From ARK-15 sp038880255 (GTDB taxonomy: Archaea > Thermoplasmatota > Thermoplasmata > Thermoplasmatales > ARK-15), in contig JAVZSA010000010.1 in the NCBI GenBank assembly GCA_038880255.1, forward strand, positions 1-37,266: 37,266 bases of DNA, read 5' to 3'. Within the stretch, counting starts at the first letter, position 1; each line of letters starts with the position of its first letter. This document shows, piece after piece, positions 16,361 through 24,376 of the stretch. Under the pieces are notes generated by a model, which was given only the letters and a program-made list of their open reading frames with translations, did no database searches and was not told where the DNA came from. A program made the position numbers and the translations under genes.

Positions 16361-17197
16361 ATGGATACTGGAACATTAATTGGAATTGCCATTCTTATTC
16401 TCATTGTACTTATATTCTTTATTTCAGGTATCAGAGTTTACAGAGAATGGGAAAGAGCACCTTATCTTGTACTTGGTAGATTCAGAGGTTTTAAAGGGCC
16501 AGGTTTAGTTTATATTGTACCAATTATAGGTAAGGTACCATTCGTAGTATCCACAAGACTTCAGACAGTAGCGTTTAAGACAGAACAGACGCTAACAAAG
16601 GATAACGTACCTGTTAATGTGGATGCAGTGATGTATTTTCAACCAGTAGATCTTGAGAAAGTTGTATTAAAAGTAGAAGATTACATGGTTGCCACTACAC
16701 TTGCTGCTCAAACTACTCTTAGGGAAGTAATAGGTGGCATTACATTAGATGAACTTTTAGCTGAAAGGGAAAAAATAGGTACAATAGCAAGAAACATTAT
16801 TGACCAAAAAACTGAGGCATGGGGAATAAAGGTAACATCTGTAGAAATAAGGGATATTTTAATACCTTCAGCACTTCAGGAAGCTATGGCAAGACAGGCT
16901 GCTGCAGAAAGAGAAAGAAGGGCAAGGGTAACTCTTGCAATAGCAGAATATGAGGCTGCTTCAAAAATGATTGATGCAGCAAAATTGTATGAGTCCAGTA
17001 AATTTGGTCTTGAACTTAGATGGATGAACATATTGTATGAACTTGGTTTACAGGGTAAGGGCACTCTTATGTTAATCCCCACCAATCTTATGGCTGCAGG
17101 ACCTGGCCAAGGAATTAGTCCGTATGGAATAGTTGGTTTGAATGAAATAGCCGAGGGACAAATACCTAAAAAAGAGGAAAAGAAGGAAGAAAAATAA
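16361..17197 (+). CDS. SPFH/stomatin-like membrane scaffold protein
   Basis: This 278-residue protein has an N-terminal helix (about 5-24), an SPFH domain (about 28-185, with GPGLVYIVPIIG, TRLQTVAFKTEQTLTKDNVP and the conserved DILIP segment) and a helical Ala/Arg/Glu-rich coiled coil (about 185-225). The C-terminus has the hydrophobic stretch (GTLMLIPTNL) that is the NfeD protease target in archaeal stomatins. It forms oligomers at the membrane. The order nfeD-short nfeD-stomatin matches the widespread NfeD-stomatin partnership. Confidence 0.94.
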   Translation: MDTGTLIGIAILILIVLIFFISGIRVYREWERAPYLVLGRFRGFKGPGLVYIVPIIGKVPFVVSTRLQTVAFKTEQTLTKDNVPVNVDAVMYFQPVDLEKVVLKVEDYMVATTLAAQTTLREVIGGITLDELLAEREKIGTIARNIIDQKTEAWGIKVTSVEIRDILIPSALQEAMARQAAAERERRARVTLAIAEYEAASKMIDAAKLYESSKFGLELRWMNILYELGLQGKGTLMLIPTNLMAAGPGQGISPYGIVGLNEIAEGQIPKKEEKKEEK

Positions 17198-17224
17198 ATA
17201 ATAAAACATTTTTATCCCTTTTTT

Positions 17225-18145
17225 ATGAAAGTAAGGGTAACATTTCCAGTTATTGATAATTATAAGAAGATTGGTGAAAACATTATTGGAAAGAACATTA
17301 TTTGGTATCCAGATGAAGATGAAGCAGAAATACTTCTTGTTAACAATGATAATTTTCCAAGGAAAAATACAATAAAGATGATACAAACAATAACAGCGGG
17401 TGTAGATCATATTGATCTTTCCACAATTCCCAAAGAAACCTTAGTATGTAGTAATGCCGGTGCATACTCAATTTCTGTGGCTGAGCATACATTTGCCCTT
17501 TTACTTTCTGCTGCAAAGGACATTATAAAAAGGGATGAGGAAATGAAAAAAGGTATATTCAATTCATTGCCCACAAGGTTACTTTATGGAAAAACAATTG
17601 GAATAATTGGTTATGGTGGGATTGGAAAAAGAGTAGCAAAAATAGCTAAGGCATTTGATATGAAGGTAATTGCAATTGGGAGAAATACACCTGATAGTAA
17701 TGTGGATGAATATTATTCATTAGAAAATATTGAAAAACTTGTAAAAGCATCAGATTTTGTTCTATTATCTATACCATTGACAAAATTCACTGAAAATTTG
17801 ATTAATAAAAAGATATTAGAAATTATGAAAAAAAATGCAATTCTTATTAATGTGGCAAGGCCTGAAATTGTTAACAAGGAGGATCTTTTTCAAATATTAA
17901 ATGAAAGGAATGATATTATGTACCTTTCAGATGTTTGGTGGAACGAGCCTAATGTAAAGGATACTAATCTAAAAAATACAATATTAACACCCCATATCGC
18001 TGGAGGCAAATCTGGTGAAGTTATGGAAATTGCATTCATTCAAGCGTTTAAAAATATTAAAGATTTCATTGATGGAAAGGTACCTATGAACATTGTGAAT
18101 AGGGAAGAGTACAAAAAAATAGAAAGGAAAAATACAGGTGTGTAA
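17225..18145 (+). CDS. D-isomer-specific 2-hydroxyacid dehydrogenase, NAD(P)-binding
   Basis: This is a 306-residue member of the phosphoglycerate/glyoxylate/lactate dehydrogenase family. The Rossmann motif GIIGYGGIG is at about 124-132. The catalytic triad is visible as Arg in INVARPEIV, Glu in DVWWNEP and His in LTPHIAGG. Substrate is not clear; the protein is shorter than SerA and lacks an ACT domain. The 27 bases after the stomatin gene hold no clear ribosome binding site or TATA box. It converges on thiC with one base between the stops. Confidence 0.9.
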   Translation: MKVRVTFPVIDNYKKIGENIIGKNIIWYPDEDEAEILLVNNDNFPRKNTIKMIQTITAGVDHIDLSTIPKETLVCSNAGAYSISVAEHTFALLLSAAKDIIKRDEEMKKGIFNSLPTRLLYGKTIGIIGYGGIGKRVAKIAKAFDMKVIAIGRNTPDSNVDEYYSLENIEKLVKASDFVLLSIPLTKFTENLINKKILEIMKKNAILINVARPEIVNKEDLFQILNERNDIMYLSDVWWNEPNVKDTNLKNTILTPHIAGGKSGEVMEIAFIQAFKNIKDFIDGKVPMNIVNREEYKKIERKNTGV

Positions 18146-18146
18146 A

Positions 18147-19415
18147 TTATTTAATATATTCATTCAGTAATTTTATTGCGCATAGATCACCACACATTGT
18201 ACAAACATTTGGATTTTTTGGAAACCTTTCTTTCCTAATTTTAATAGCATTTTCTTTATCAATAGAAAGTTTAAGTTGGGTAGCCCAATCCAATTTTCCT
18301 CTTGCAATACTCATTTGAAGATCCTTTTCATAATCTTCCCTAAATCTTATTAAATTTATTGCATGGGCTGCAATTTTCATTGCTATTGCACCTTGATAAA
18401 CCTCTTCAGGGGTAGGTAATGCTAAATGTTCTGCTGGGGTCACATAACATAGAAAATCAGCACCGTAAAATGCAGCCAATGCACCCCCAATTGCTGCATT
18501 AATGTGATCATAACCTGAAGCTATATCTGTTACAAGTGGCCCAAGAACATAAAATGGAGCATTATCGGTCATAATTTTCTCCATTCTTACATTCATTTCA
18601 ATTTGATCAATAGGAACATGACCTGGACCTTCCACCATTGTTTGAACACCCTTTTCTCTAGCCATCTTTACTTGGTGAGATATGTTAACCAATTCTCCCA
18701 TCTGATATGGATCCATTGAATCTGGTATTCCTCCAGGTCTAAGTGCATCCCCTAAACTCAATGTTGCATCATATTCTGATGCAATATCCAAAAGCTGATC
18801 AAAATTCCTATAAAATGGATTTTCCATATGGTTATAAAGCATCCAGGCTGCAATAAAGGTACCTCCTCTACTCACAATACCTGTTATCCTTTTTTTAAAC
18901 TTCATTTTTTCAACAAGTTCCTTTGTGATGCCTGTATGAACTGTGATAAAATCCACACCTTCTTTAAGCTGTTTTTCAACAGTTTTAAAAATATCATCCT
19001 CACCCATCTCTACGATTGCCCTTTTATTTTTAAGCATTTTAACTGCAGTTTCATAAATTGGAACAGTCCCCAATGGAATCTTTGAAATTTTTAAAATCAT
19101 TTTTCTTAATTCTTCAAGGCCAAATCCTGTACTTAAATCCATGACAGTATCTGCAATATTTTCTATTTTTCTAAATTTTTCAATTTCTTCCTCGGGAACA
19201 TTGTGATCCAAACTAGTACCAATATTAACGTTTATTTTTACCCTCAAATTTTTACCAACTCCAACTGGCATAATATCGTGTGTTTCATTTTTTAAAATTA
19301 CTGTATGTCCCAATGAAACACTTTTCATCAATTTATCCAAATCAACTCTTTCATTCATAGAAATTTTTTTCATTTCTTCAGTTGGAATACCATTTCTTGC
19401 ACTTATCATCTGCAT
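18147..19415 (-). CDS. thiC: Phosphomethylpyrimidine synthase ThiC
   Basis: This 422-residue radical SAM enzyme turns aminoimidazole ribotide into the HMP-P pyrimidine of thiamine. Recognisable blocks are VDFITVHTGI, SRGG, SLGDALRPGG, MVEGPGHVP and PLVTDIASGYDHI. The C-terminal cluster motif is Cys405-x2-Cys408-x3-Cys412, one residue tighter than the CX2CX4C of bacterial ThiC. It is divergent from the thiR-thiM-thiE-thiD operon. The roughly 95-base shared upstream region is nearly pure A/T and too short for a TPP riboswitch, so control is more likely through ThiR. Confidence 0.97.
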   Translation of the reverse strand: MQMISARNGIPTEEMKKISMNERVDLDKLMKSVSLGHTVILKNETHDIMPVGVGKNLRVKINVNIGTSLDHNVPEEEIEKFRKIENIADTVMDLSTGFGLEELRKMILKISKIPLGTVPIYETAVKMLKNKRAIVEMGEDDIFKTVEKQLKEGVDFITVHTGITKELVEKMKFKKRITGIVSRGGTFIAAWMLYNHMENPFYRNFDQLLDIASEYDATLSLGDALRPGGIPDSMDPYQMGELVNISHQVKMAREKGVQTMVEGPGHVPIDQIEMNVRMEKIMTDNAPFYVLGPLVTDIASGYDHINAAIGGALAAFYGADFLCYVTPAEHLALPTPEEVYQGAIAMKIAAHAINLIRFREDYEKDLQMSIARGKLDWATQLKLSIDKENAIKIRKERFPKNPNVCTMCGDLCAIKLLNEYIK

Positions 19416-19510
19416 AAATAGTTGTATTAATTATTAATATTTTAATTTATTTAATAGTTATTTAAAATAAAGAAAAATAATTAAATAATAAAAAATTATT
19501 ACTCATTAAT
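19416..19510. promoter_or_regulatory. Shared divergent promoter region thiC / thiR
   Basis: This AT-rich 95-base gap must carry promoters in both directions. A candidate TATA box for thiR is TTAAATAATA at 19481-19490, 21-30 bases from the ATG at 19511 (leaderless distance). Several overlapping AT-rich inverted stretches (for example around TTATTTAAAATAAA) could hold a ThiR operator, but none stands out. There is no riboswitch-like conserved sequence. Confidence 0.4.
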
Positions 19511-20368
19511 ATGTATCCTCCTTGTTTAGAAGTGAACAAATATTTGATTCCTGAAACAAGGAAAAGAGTAGCAAAAGAATTAAAATTAAAGGGATTTAAG
19601 GAAAAGAAAATTGCAAATATTCTTCATATATCACAGGGAATGGTAAGTAGATATATAAGTGATGAAAAATCTTTATATTTTAATAATGAAATTAATGAAT
19701 TTTCTAAAAAAATATCAAATATGATTATAGAAAATTATACAGAACAAGAATTGACTGAATTCTTTTGTGATTTTTGCATATCTTTCAGAGAAAATAAAAA
19801 ATTTTGTACAATTCATACTATTAAAAATTGTGATCTTTGTACATATCTATATACTGGAAAGAGAAGGGAGGAAAAGAATGAAATATCTGAAAAATTAAAA
19901 AAGGCAGTGTTAAAATTGAATAATTACAATATCGTTGAAATTATACCAGAGGTAAGAATGAACATTGCCTATTCAAGGGAAAATCCAAGTTCAAGGATGG
20001 ATGTAATGGCCTTTCCAGGAAGGCTTACATATTTTTCAGGAAAAATTGTTTATTTCTCAGATCCGGAGTTTGGGGCAAGTAAGCATTTGTCAAGTATATT
20101 GTTGAATGTGAAAAATAAAAAAATTAGAGCAGTTATAAATGTAAAATTCAATAAAAAAGTATTTTCAAAAATAAAAACAATGGGAATGAAATACAAAATT
20201 ATGGAAAGACATAGATACAGCGATGTTGAAGATTTTGTTAAAGAGTTGGAAGATGACTTTGAAATCATAGTTGACCCAGGTACATTTGGGATAGAACCAA
20301 TGCTGTACATATTTGGTAATGATCCAGATGATATTGTTCATAAAATTGGTATGTTAGTGGGGGAATGA
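19511..20368 (+). CDS. thiR: HTH-ThiN thiamine regulator (ThiR type)
   Basis: The 285-residue protein joins an N-terminal helix-turn-helix (about 29-50; KEKKIANILHISQGMVSRYI), a cysteine-rich linker (CDFC, then FC and CDLC, about 88-120) and a C-terminal ThiN domain (about 125-285). In archaea such proteins repress thiamine genes in response to thiamine phosphates, and the thi genes on both sides fit this. The Arg of PGRL and His of ASKH are 21 residues apart, the same spacing as the Arg/His pair I recall as essential in catalytic ThiN. Residual synthase activity is therefore possible. It is followed after 3 bases by thiM. Confidence 0.88.
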   Translation: MYPPCLEVNKYLIPETRKRVAKELKLKGFKEKKIANILHISQGMVSRYISDEKSLYFNNEINEFSKKISNMIIENYTEQELTEFFCDFCISFRENKKFCTIHTIKNCDLCTYLYTGKRREEKNEISEKLKKAVLKLNNYNIVEIIPEVRMNIAYSRENPSSRMDVMAFPGRLTYFSGKIVYFSDPEFGASKHLSSILLNVKNKKIRAVINVKFNKKVFSKIKTMGMKYKIMERHRYSDVEDFVKELEDDFEIIVDPGTFGIEPMLYIFGNDPDDIVHKIGMLVGE

Positions 20369-20371
20369 TAT

Positions 20372-21154
20372 ATGGATTTTTATGAAGATTTACAAAAAAT
20401 TAGAGAAAAAAGACCATTAATACATCATATAACAAATTATGTGGTGATGAATGATAGTGCGAACATCACAATATCTCTTGGTGCATCACCTATTATGGCG
20501 CATGAACCAATGGAACTGGAGGACTTAATTTCCATTGCAGATGCACTGTATATAAACATAGGCACACTTGACAAAAAGTGGATAGAATCTATGGAGTTAG
20601 CAGGAAAAATTGCAGAAAAATATAACGTGCCTTTATTGCTTGATCCAGTAGGTGCTGGTGCATCCAAATTGAGAACAGAGGTGGCCACAAAACTTTTGTT
20701 ATCATTTCCGGTTAAAATTTTAAAAGGTAATGGTGGTGAAATTAATTCACTTGCAGGGAGTTTTGGTGGGACAAAGGGCGTAGAATCAACAGTAAATGGT
20801 AACATGGAAACAGCTGATATTGTTTCTGAAAAGTTTAACACTACAGTTATAATTACAGGGAAAATAGATTATGTAAGTGATGGAAAGAGAAAAGCTATGG
20901 TAGAAAATGGCACACCATTTCTTACAAAGATTACAGGATCAGGATGTATGTTAGGTTCAATTATTTCTTCGTATATGGCTGTTAATTCTGACCCATTCAT
21001 ATCAAGCATTGAAGGTCTTCTTACCTATGAAATTGCTGCAGAATTTGCAGAGAAGAAGTCTGATGGTCCTGGTACATTCAAAACTAAATTGATGGATGAA
21101 ATATATCTATTTAATAAAGAAAAATTTTCATATGCTAAGGTGAAATATTTATGA
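20372..21154 (+). CDS. thiM: Hydroxyethylthiazole kinase ThiM
   Basis: This 260-residue ribokinase-like enzyme phosphorylates the thiazole alcohol for salvage. Typical blocks are the start PLIHHITNYVVMND, ALYINIGTL, PLLLDPVGAGAS and LKGNGGEI, with the catalytic loop KITGSGCMLG. Length is normal. GGGGGAATG just upstream serves as ribosome binding site. Its TGA overlaps the thiE ATG. Confidence 0.96.
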   Translation: MDFYEDLQKIREKRPLIHHITNYVVMNDSANITISLGASPIMAHEPMELEDLISIADALYINIGTLDKKWIESMELAGKIAEKYNVPLLLDPVGAGASKLRTEVATKLLLSFPVKILKGNGGEINSLAGSFGGTKGVESTVNGNMETADIVSEKFNTTVIITGKIDYVSDGKRKAMVENGTPFLTKITGSGCMLGSIISSYMAVNSDPFISSIEGLLTYEIAAEFAEKKSDGPGTFKTKLMDEIYLFNKEKFSYAKVKYL

Positions 21155-21759
21155 ATCTTCCGCGGGGATTGTATGGAATAACATCTAGAGATTTTGGTTT
21201 TTCACATATAGAAGCAGCAAGATTTCTATTAAATGCTGGGGTCAAAATATTACAATATAGAGAAAAAGAGGGAACAACAAGAAAAATGCTAGAAGAGGCA
21301 TTAATAATAAAAAATATGTGCAGGGAATATGGGGCATTATTCATAGTAAATGATAGGATGGATGTGGCTATTGCATCAGATGCAGATGGAATACATATTG
21401 GGCAGGATGATATGCCTCTTCATATTGTAAAAAAATATTTTCATGGAATAATAGGTGTTTCAGCAAGAAATCTCCAAGAAGCGGTTGAAGCCCAGAGAGG
21501 AGGTGCTAATTATTTAGGTGTAGGTTCAATCTTTATGACAGGAACAAAGAAGGATAGTGAGGTAATTGGGATAGAAAAACTTGAAGAAATTGTCAATAAC
21601 GTGCAGATACCAATATATGCAATAGGAGGTATTAACTTACAAAATCTAAAGGAAATAAAAAAATATAAAATTCAAGGTATTGCTGTAATTTCTGCAATAC
21701 TATCATCAGAAAACCCTGAAAAAATGGCAAAAAAATTCATAGAGGAGTGGGAAAAATGA
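21151..21759 (+). CDS. thiE: Thiamine-phosphate synthase ThiE
   Basis: This 202-residue TIM-barrel enzyme couples HMP-PP with thiazole phosphate. Motifs seen: LQYREK (pyrophosphate/substrate), IVNDR, DGIHIGQDD (Mg site), GVGSIFMTGTKKD and the phosphate-binding IPIYAIGGI. Many archaea lack ThiE and use a ThiD-ThiN fusion instead; here a bacterial-type ThiE coexists with a ThiN-domain regulator. It overlaps thiM upstream and thiD downstream by ATGA. Confidence 0.95.
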   Translation: MNLPRGLYGITSRDFGFSHIEAARFLLNAGVKILQYREKEGTTRKMLEEALIIKNMCREYGALFIVNDRMDVAIASDADGIHIGQDDMPLHIVKKYFHGIIGVSARNLQEAVEAQRGGANYLGVGSIFMTGTKKDSEVIGIEKLEEIVNNVQIPIYAIGGINLQNLKEIKKYKIQGIAVISAILSSENPEKMAKKFIEEWEK

Positions 21760-22559
21760 AGTTTGCAATGACTATTGCAGGTTCAGACTCTAGTTCGGGG
21801 GCAGGTATACAGGAGGATTTAAAAACATGTAGTGCTCTTGGAGTATATTGCTTTACTGTAATTACATCAATAACAGCCCAAAACACATATCAGGTAACTG
21901 CAATTCATGATGTTCCGGCACATATTGTGGAAAAACAAATTGATGCAATAATGGCTGATTTTAATCTTACGTATGGTAAAACTGGTATGTTAAGCAATCG
22001 CGAAATTGTTAAGTCAGTAGCCAAAAAGATTGAAGAATATGGATTAAAAATTGTTGTTGATCCCGTTATGGTATCAAAATCTGGTGCTTTATTGCTAAAG
22101 AAGAATGCTGTTGAAGCATTGAAGAATGAAATTATACCTAGATCATTTTTTATTACACCTAATATAGATGAGGCATCTAGATTAACTGGAAAAACAATTA
22201 AAAGTGTGAAGGAAATGGAAATTGCTGCAGAGATTATTTATGATTTAGGGGCAAAATATGTAATATTAAAGGGTGGTCATTTGGAGGGAAAATATGTAAC
22301 AGATATATTCTATGATGGTAAAATAATGAAAAAATTTAAATATCGTAAAATAGAAACGAAAAATACACACGGTGCAGGTTGTACATTATCTTCTGCCATT
22401 GTTTCTTATTTGTCCATGTATCAGGACCCAATGAAAAGTTTTTCCCTAGCCAGAAAATTTATGCAAAAAACGATTGAGCATAGCTTATCAATAGGCCATG
22501 GAAATGGCCCATTAAATCCATTTTATAGAATTTGGAAAAACGCCGAGGGGGAGATTTGA
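21756..22559 (+). CDS. thiD: Hydroxymethylpyrimidine (phosphate) kinase ThiD
   Basis: This 267-residue enzyme phosphorylates HMP and HMP-P. The start is taken at the ATG at 21756, which overlaps the thiE stop; a GTG three codons earlier is less likely. Motifs are TIAGSDSSSGAGIQ at the N-terminus, VVDPVMVSKSG and the catalytic anion hole THGAGCTLSSA. There is no C-terminal ThiN domain, unlike many archaeal ThiDs. The last 19 bases overlap the 3' end of tRNA-Ser on the opposite strand, so the final residues (NAEGEI) are written in tRNA sequence. Confidence 0.95.
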   Translation: MKFAMTIAGSDSSSGAGIQEDLKTCSALGVYCFTVITSITAQNTYQVTAIHDVPAHIVEKQIDAIMADFNLTYGKTGMLSNREIVKSVAKKIEEYGLKIVVDPVMVSKSGALLLKKNAVEALKNEIIPRSFFITPNIDEASRLTGKTIKSVKEMEIAAEIIYDLGAKYVILKGGHLEGKYVTDIFYDGKIMKKFKYRKIETKNTHGAGCTLSSAIVSYLSMYQDPMKSFSLARKFMQKTIEHSLSIGHGNGPLNPFYRIWKNAEGEI

Positions 22560-22626
22560 ACTCCCGAGTCCTTACGGACAATAGATCTCGAGTCTATCGC
22601 CTTTATCCGGGCTAGGCTACCTCGGC
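22541..22626 (-). tRNA. tRNA-Ser (anticodon CGA)
   Basis: This 86-base class II tRNA has acceptor GCCGAGG/CCTCGGC with discriminator G and anticodon stem ATAGA/TCTAT. The loop CTCGAGA carries anticodon CGA (22588-22590), and the long variable arm GTCCGTAAGGAC is typical of Ser. No CCA is encoded. Its 3' end overlaps the end of thiD. Confidence 0.95.
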
Positions 22627-22650
22627 AACAATTTTTTAAAAAATAATTAA

Positions 22651-22658
22651 TATTTAAA
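22651..22658 (-). promoter_or_regulatory. TATA box of tRNA-Ser
   Basis: Read on the minus strand, TTTAAATA lies 25-32 bases before the tRNA 5' end at 22626. It overlaps the last codons and stop of the AstE/AspA-like gene, which is on the same strand. Confidence 0.45.
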
Positions 22659-23502
22659 CATTTTTGGCTATTTCGTACATAACTTCACCCTTAAATAAAT
22701 ATGAAGGATAATGTATGGATATTATTACACCATTATCATTTGATCTTATAATATTGTTATCAAGTCTTCCAATTTCATCACCTTTTGTTACTTCTCTTTT
22801 ATTCAACACTTTTTTTAAAGGTCTAAAATACCCAAATTTTTCATTTATTATCTTTTCTATTTTACCTAAAAATTGTTGTTCAGAATTATTTTCCTTCTCT
22901 AGAAGAAAATTTAATAATGCGGTGAATAAACCTTTAGCATATTTTTCTTGAATGTATCCACCAAAACCTGAGGGTACTTCAATAATTATTGCTGTTTTGC
23001 CTCTTTTTATTGCTTCGGTCATTAATTGACCTGAAGTACCTTTTGATTCTACCACATATTTTATTCCTATCTTTTTAACAAGTTCAAAAACATCATTTTT
23101 TTGTCTATACATTGCAATTATGTGCGGAATACATAAAAATCCACAGGAATGAATATCAATAATTATATCATTCTCCATTGCGATTGAAAATATTTTTTCA
23201 GCTAACCTTTCACAAAGGGTTCCATTTTTATTTCCTGGGAAAATTCTATTTAAATCTTCAGCTCCATAAGGAGAAGTTCTTGATCTGTAAAGGAATGCAC
23301 CCATATTTGCAATTGGAATTATTGTTAGATTAAATTTTATGTTTTTTGGAACTTTTGAAATTAAAATATTGTTTGCCAAAATGCTCGTATATTCATCACC
23401 ATGCAATCCAGAAATTATCAAGACCTTTTTACCATTTCCTCCAAAATTGTACAATTTAAAATAATTGTGGTACAACTCATCTATGAAAATGTCCTTTTCC
23501 AT
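22654..23502 (-). CDS. Succinylglutamate desuccinylase/aspartoacylase family zinc hydrolase
   Basis: This is a 282-residue member of the M14-like AstE/AspA family. The zinc ligands are visible as His34 and Glu37 in SGLHGDE and a second His in IIIDIHSCG. LNRIFPG is the family's substrate-binding block (R-x-F-P-G), and a conserved Glu lies in IIEVPSGFGG. A C-terminal beta domain (about 205-280) is present as in family members. The actual amide substrate cannot be told. It is separated from tRNA-Ser by 27 bases and from the presenilin-like gene by 25 bases on the same strand. Confidence 0.88.
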   Translation of the reverse strand: MEKDIFIDELYHNYFKLYNFGGNGKKVLIISGLHGDEYTSILANNILISKVPKNIKFNLTIIPIANMGAFLYRSRTSPYGAEDLNRIFPGNKNGTLCERLAEKIFSIAMENDIIIDIHSCGFLCIPHIIAMYRQKNDVFELVKKIGIKYVVESKGTSGQLMTEAIKRGKTAIIIEVPSGFGGYIQEKYAKGLFTALLNFLLEKENNSEQQFLGKIEKIINEKFGYFRPLKKVLNKREVTKGDEIGRLDNNIIRSNDNGVIISIHYPSYLFKGEVMYEIAKNV

Positions 23503-23527
23503 ATTTTTTGAAATGAATTACCTGGAT

Positions 23528-24376
23528 TTATATGTATCTCAAAATTAGAAGAGAAATGAAAAAACCCACTAAGGCACCAGTATTTAAAAATGGTAATCCT
23601 GGTAGTGGTCTATTTTTACCTAAAAAATGGAAAAGGATGAATAAAGAAATAACTAATCCTAAAAATGTGAATATTGTTGAGATAAAACTATAATTTATAA
23701 GGGAAGAAACTACAAGCATTGAAGGTATGGCAGCGTCACCAAATCCCATGAAAAATGCATTTTTCTTTCCATTTTCATAAATTTCTTTGACATATATTTT
23801 TTCCTCTTCTGGAAATATAAAAAGTGCAGGAAGACCTGTTTTAATTGTACCTTCAGCCAATGTTACCATATGTTTACTAATTAAAACAGCAAAAATATCA
23901 TAAAAAATGAGAATTACCATAAGAACAATTATAGGGATTATTCCAAGGCTTGTACCAATTAATGCGGCAGCACCTGAAGAGGTAAATAAACCTAGGATAT
24001 CAATTGCAATCCATGATGGCCTTATCCAAATAAATATTGGAACAGAAATAGAAATAAATAGCGAAAGAAAAATAATAATAAGAGGATCAATAGGTAATAA
24101 AGAGATTAATGCTGTTGAAATAAAAAAAAGAATAATACCAATCACGAAAAAATATATCCCCTTTAAAACAATTTCTAATTTTTTTCTTAAAAGAAATATC
24201 ATGAATACTGTAAATAATATTAAAATTATAAAATAATAAAGTGCCATTCCTGGATTATTTGTTTCATTACCTAAAGATCCATAACTTATAGGGTAAAACA
24301 TAATTCCCAAGATTATTGATAATAAAATAACATTGATGTAAGTAAAAAATAATAATATGATTGATATGTTTTTCAT
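23528..24376 (-). CDS. Presenilin/signal peptide peptidase-like intramembrane aspartyl protease
   Basis: This 282-residue protein has about nine helices. Asp160 in FYDIFAV and Asp214 in MGFGDAAIPS form the YD...GxGD pair of the presenilin/SPP family. PGLPFLNTGA near 262-271 corresponds to the PAL motif (here GLP rather than PAL). These membrane proteases cut within transmembrane helices. Its ATG overlaps the topA stop (ATGA), so the two genes are translationally coupled, an arrangement without an obvious functional reason. Confidence 0.88.
   Translation of the reverse strand: MKNISIILLFFTYINVILLSIILGIMFYPISYGSLGNETNNPGMALYYFIILILFTVFMIFLLRKKLEIVLKGIYFFVIGIILFFISTALISLLPIDPLIIIFLSLFISISVPIFIWIRPSWIAIDILGLFTSSGAAALIGTSLGIIPIIVLMVILIFYDIFAVLISKHMVTLAEGTIKTGLPALFIFPEEEKIYVKEIYENGKKNAFFMGFGDAAIPSMLVVSSLINYSFISTIFTFLGLVISLFILFHFLGKNRPLPGLPFLNTGALVGFFISLLILRYI

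Noticed and set aside
19416..19510. TPP riboswitch upstream of thiC or thiR
   Set aside because: The gap is too short and almost pure A/T; none of the conserved TPP-aptamer sequence is present.
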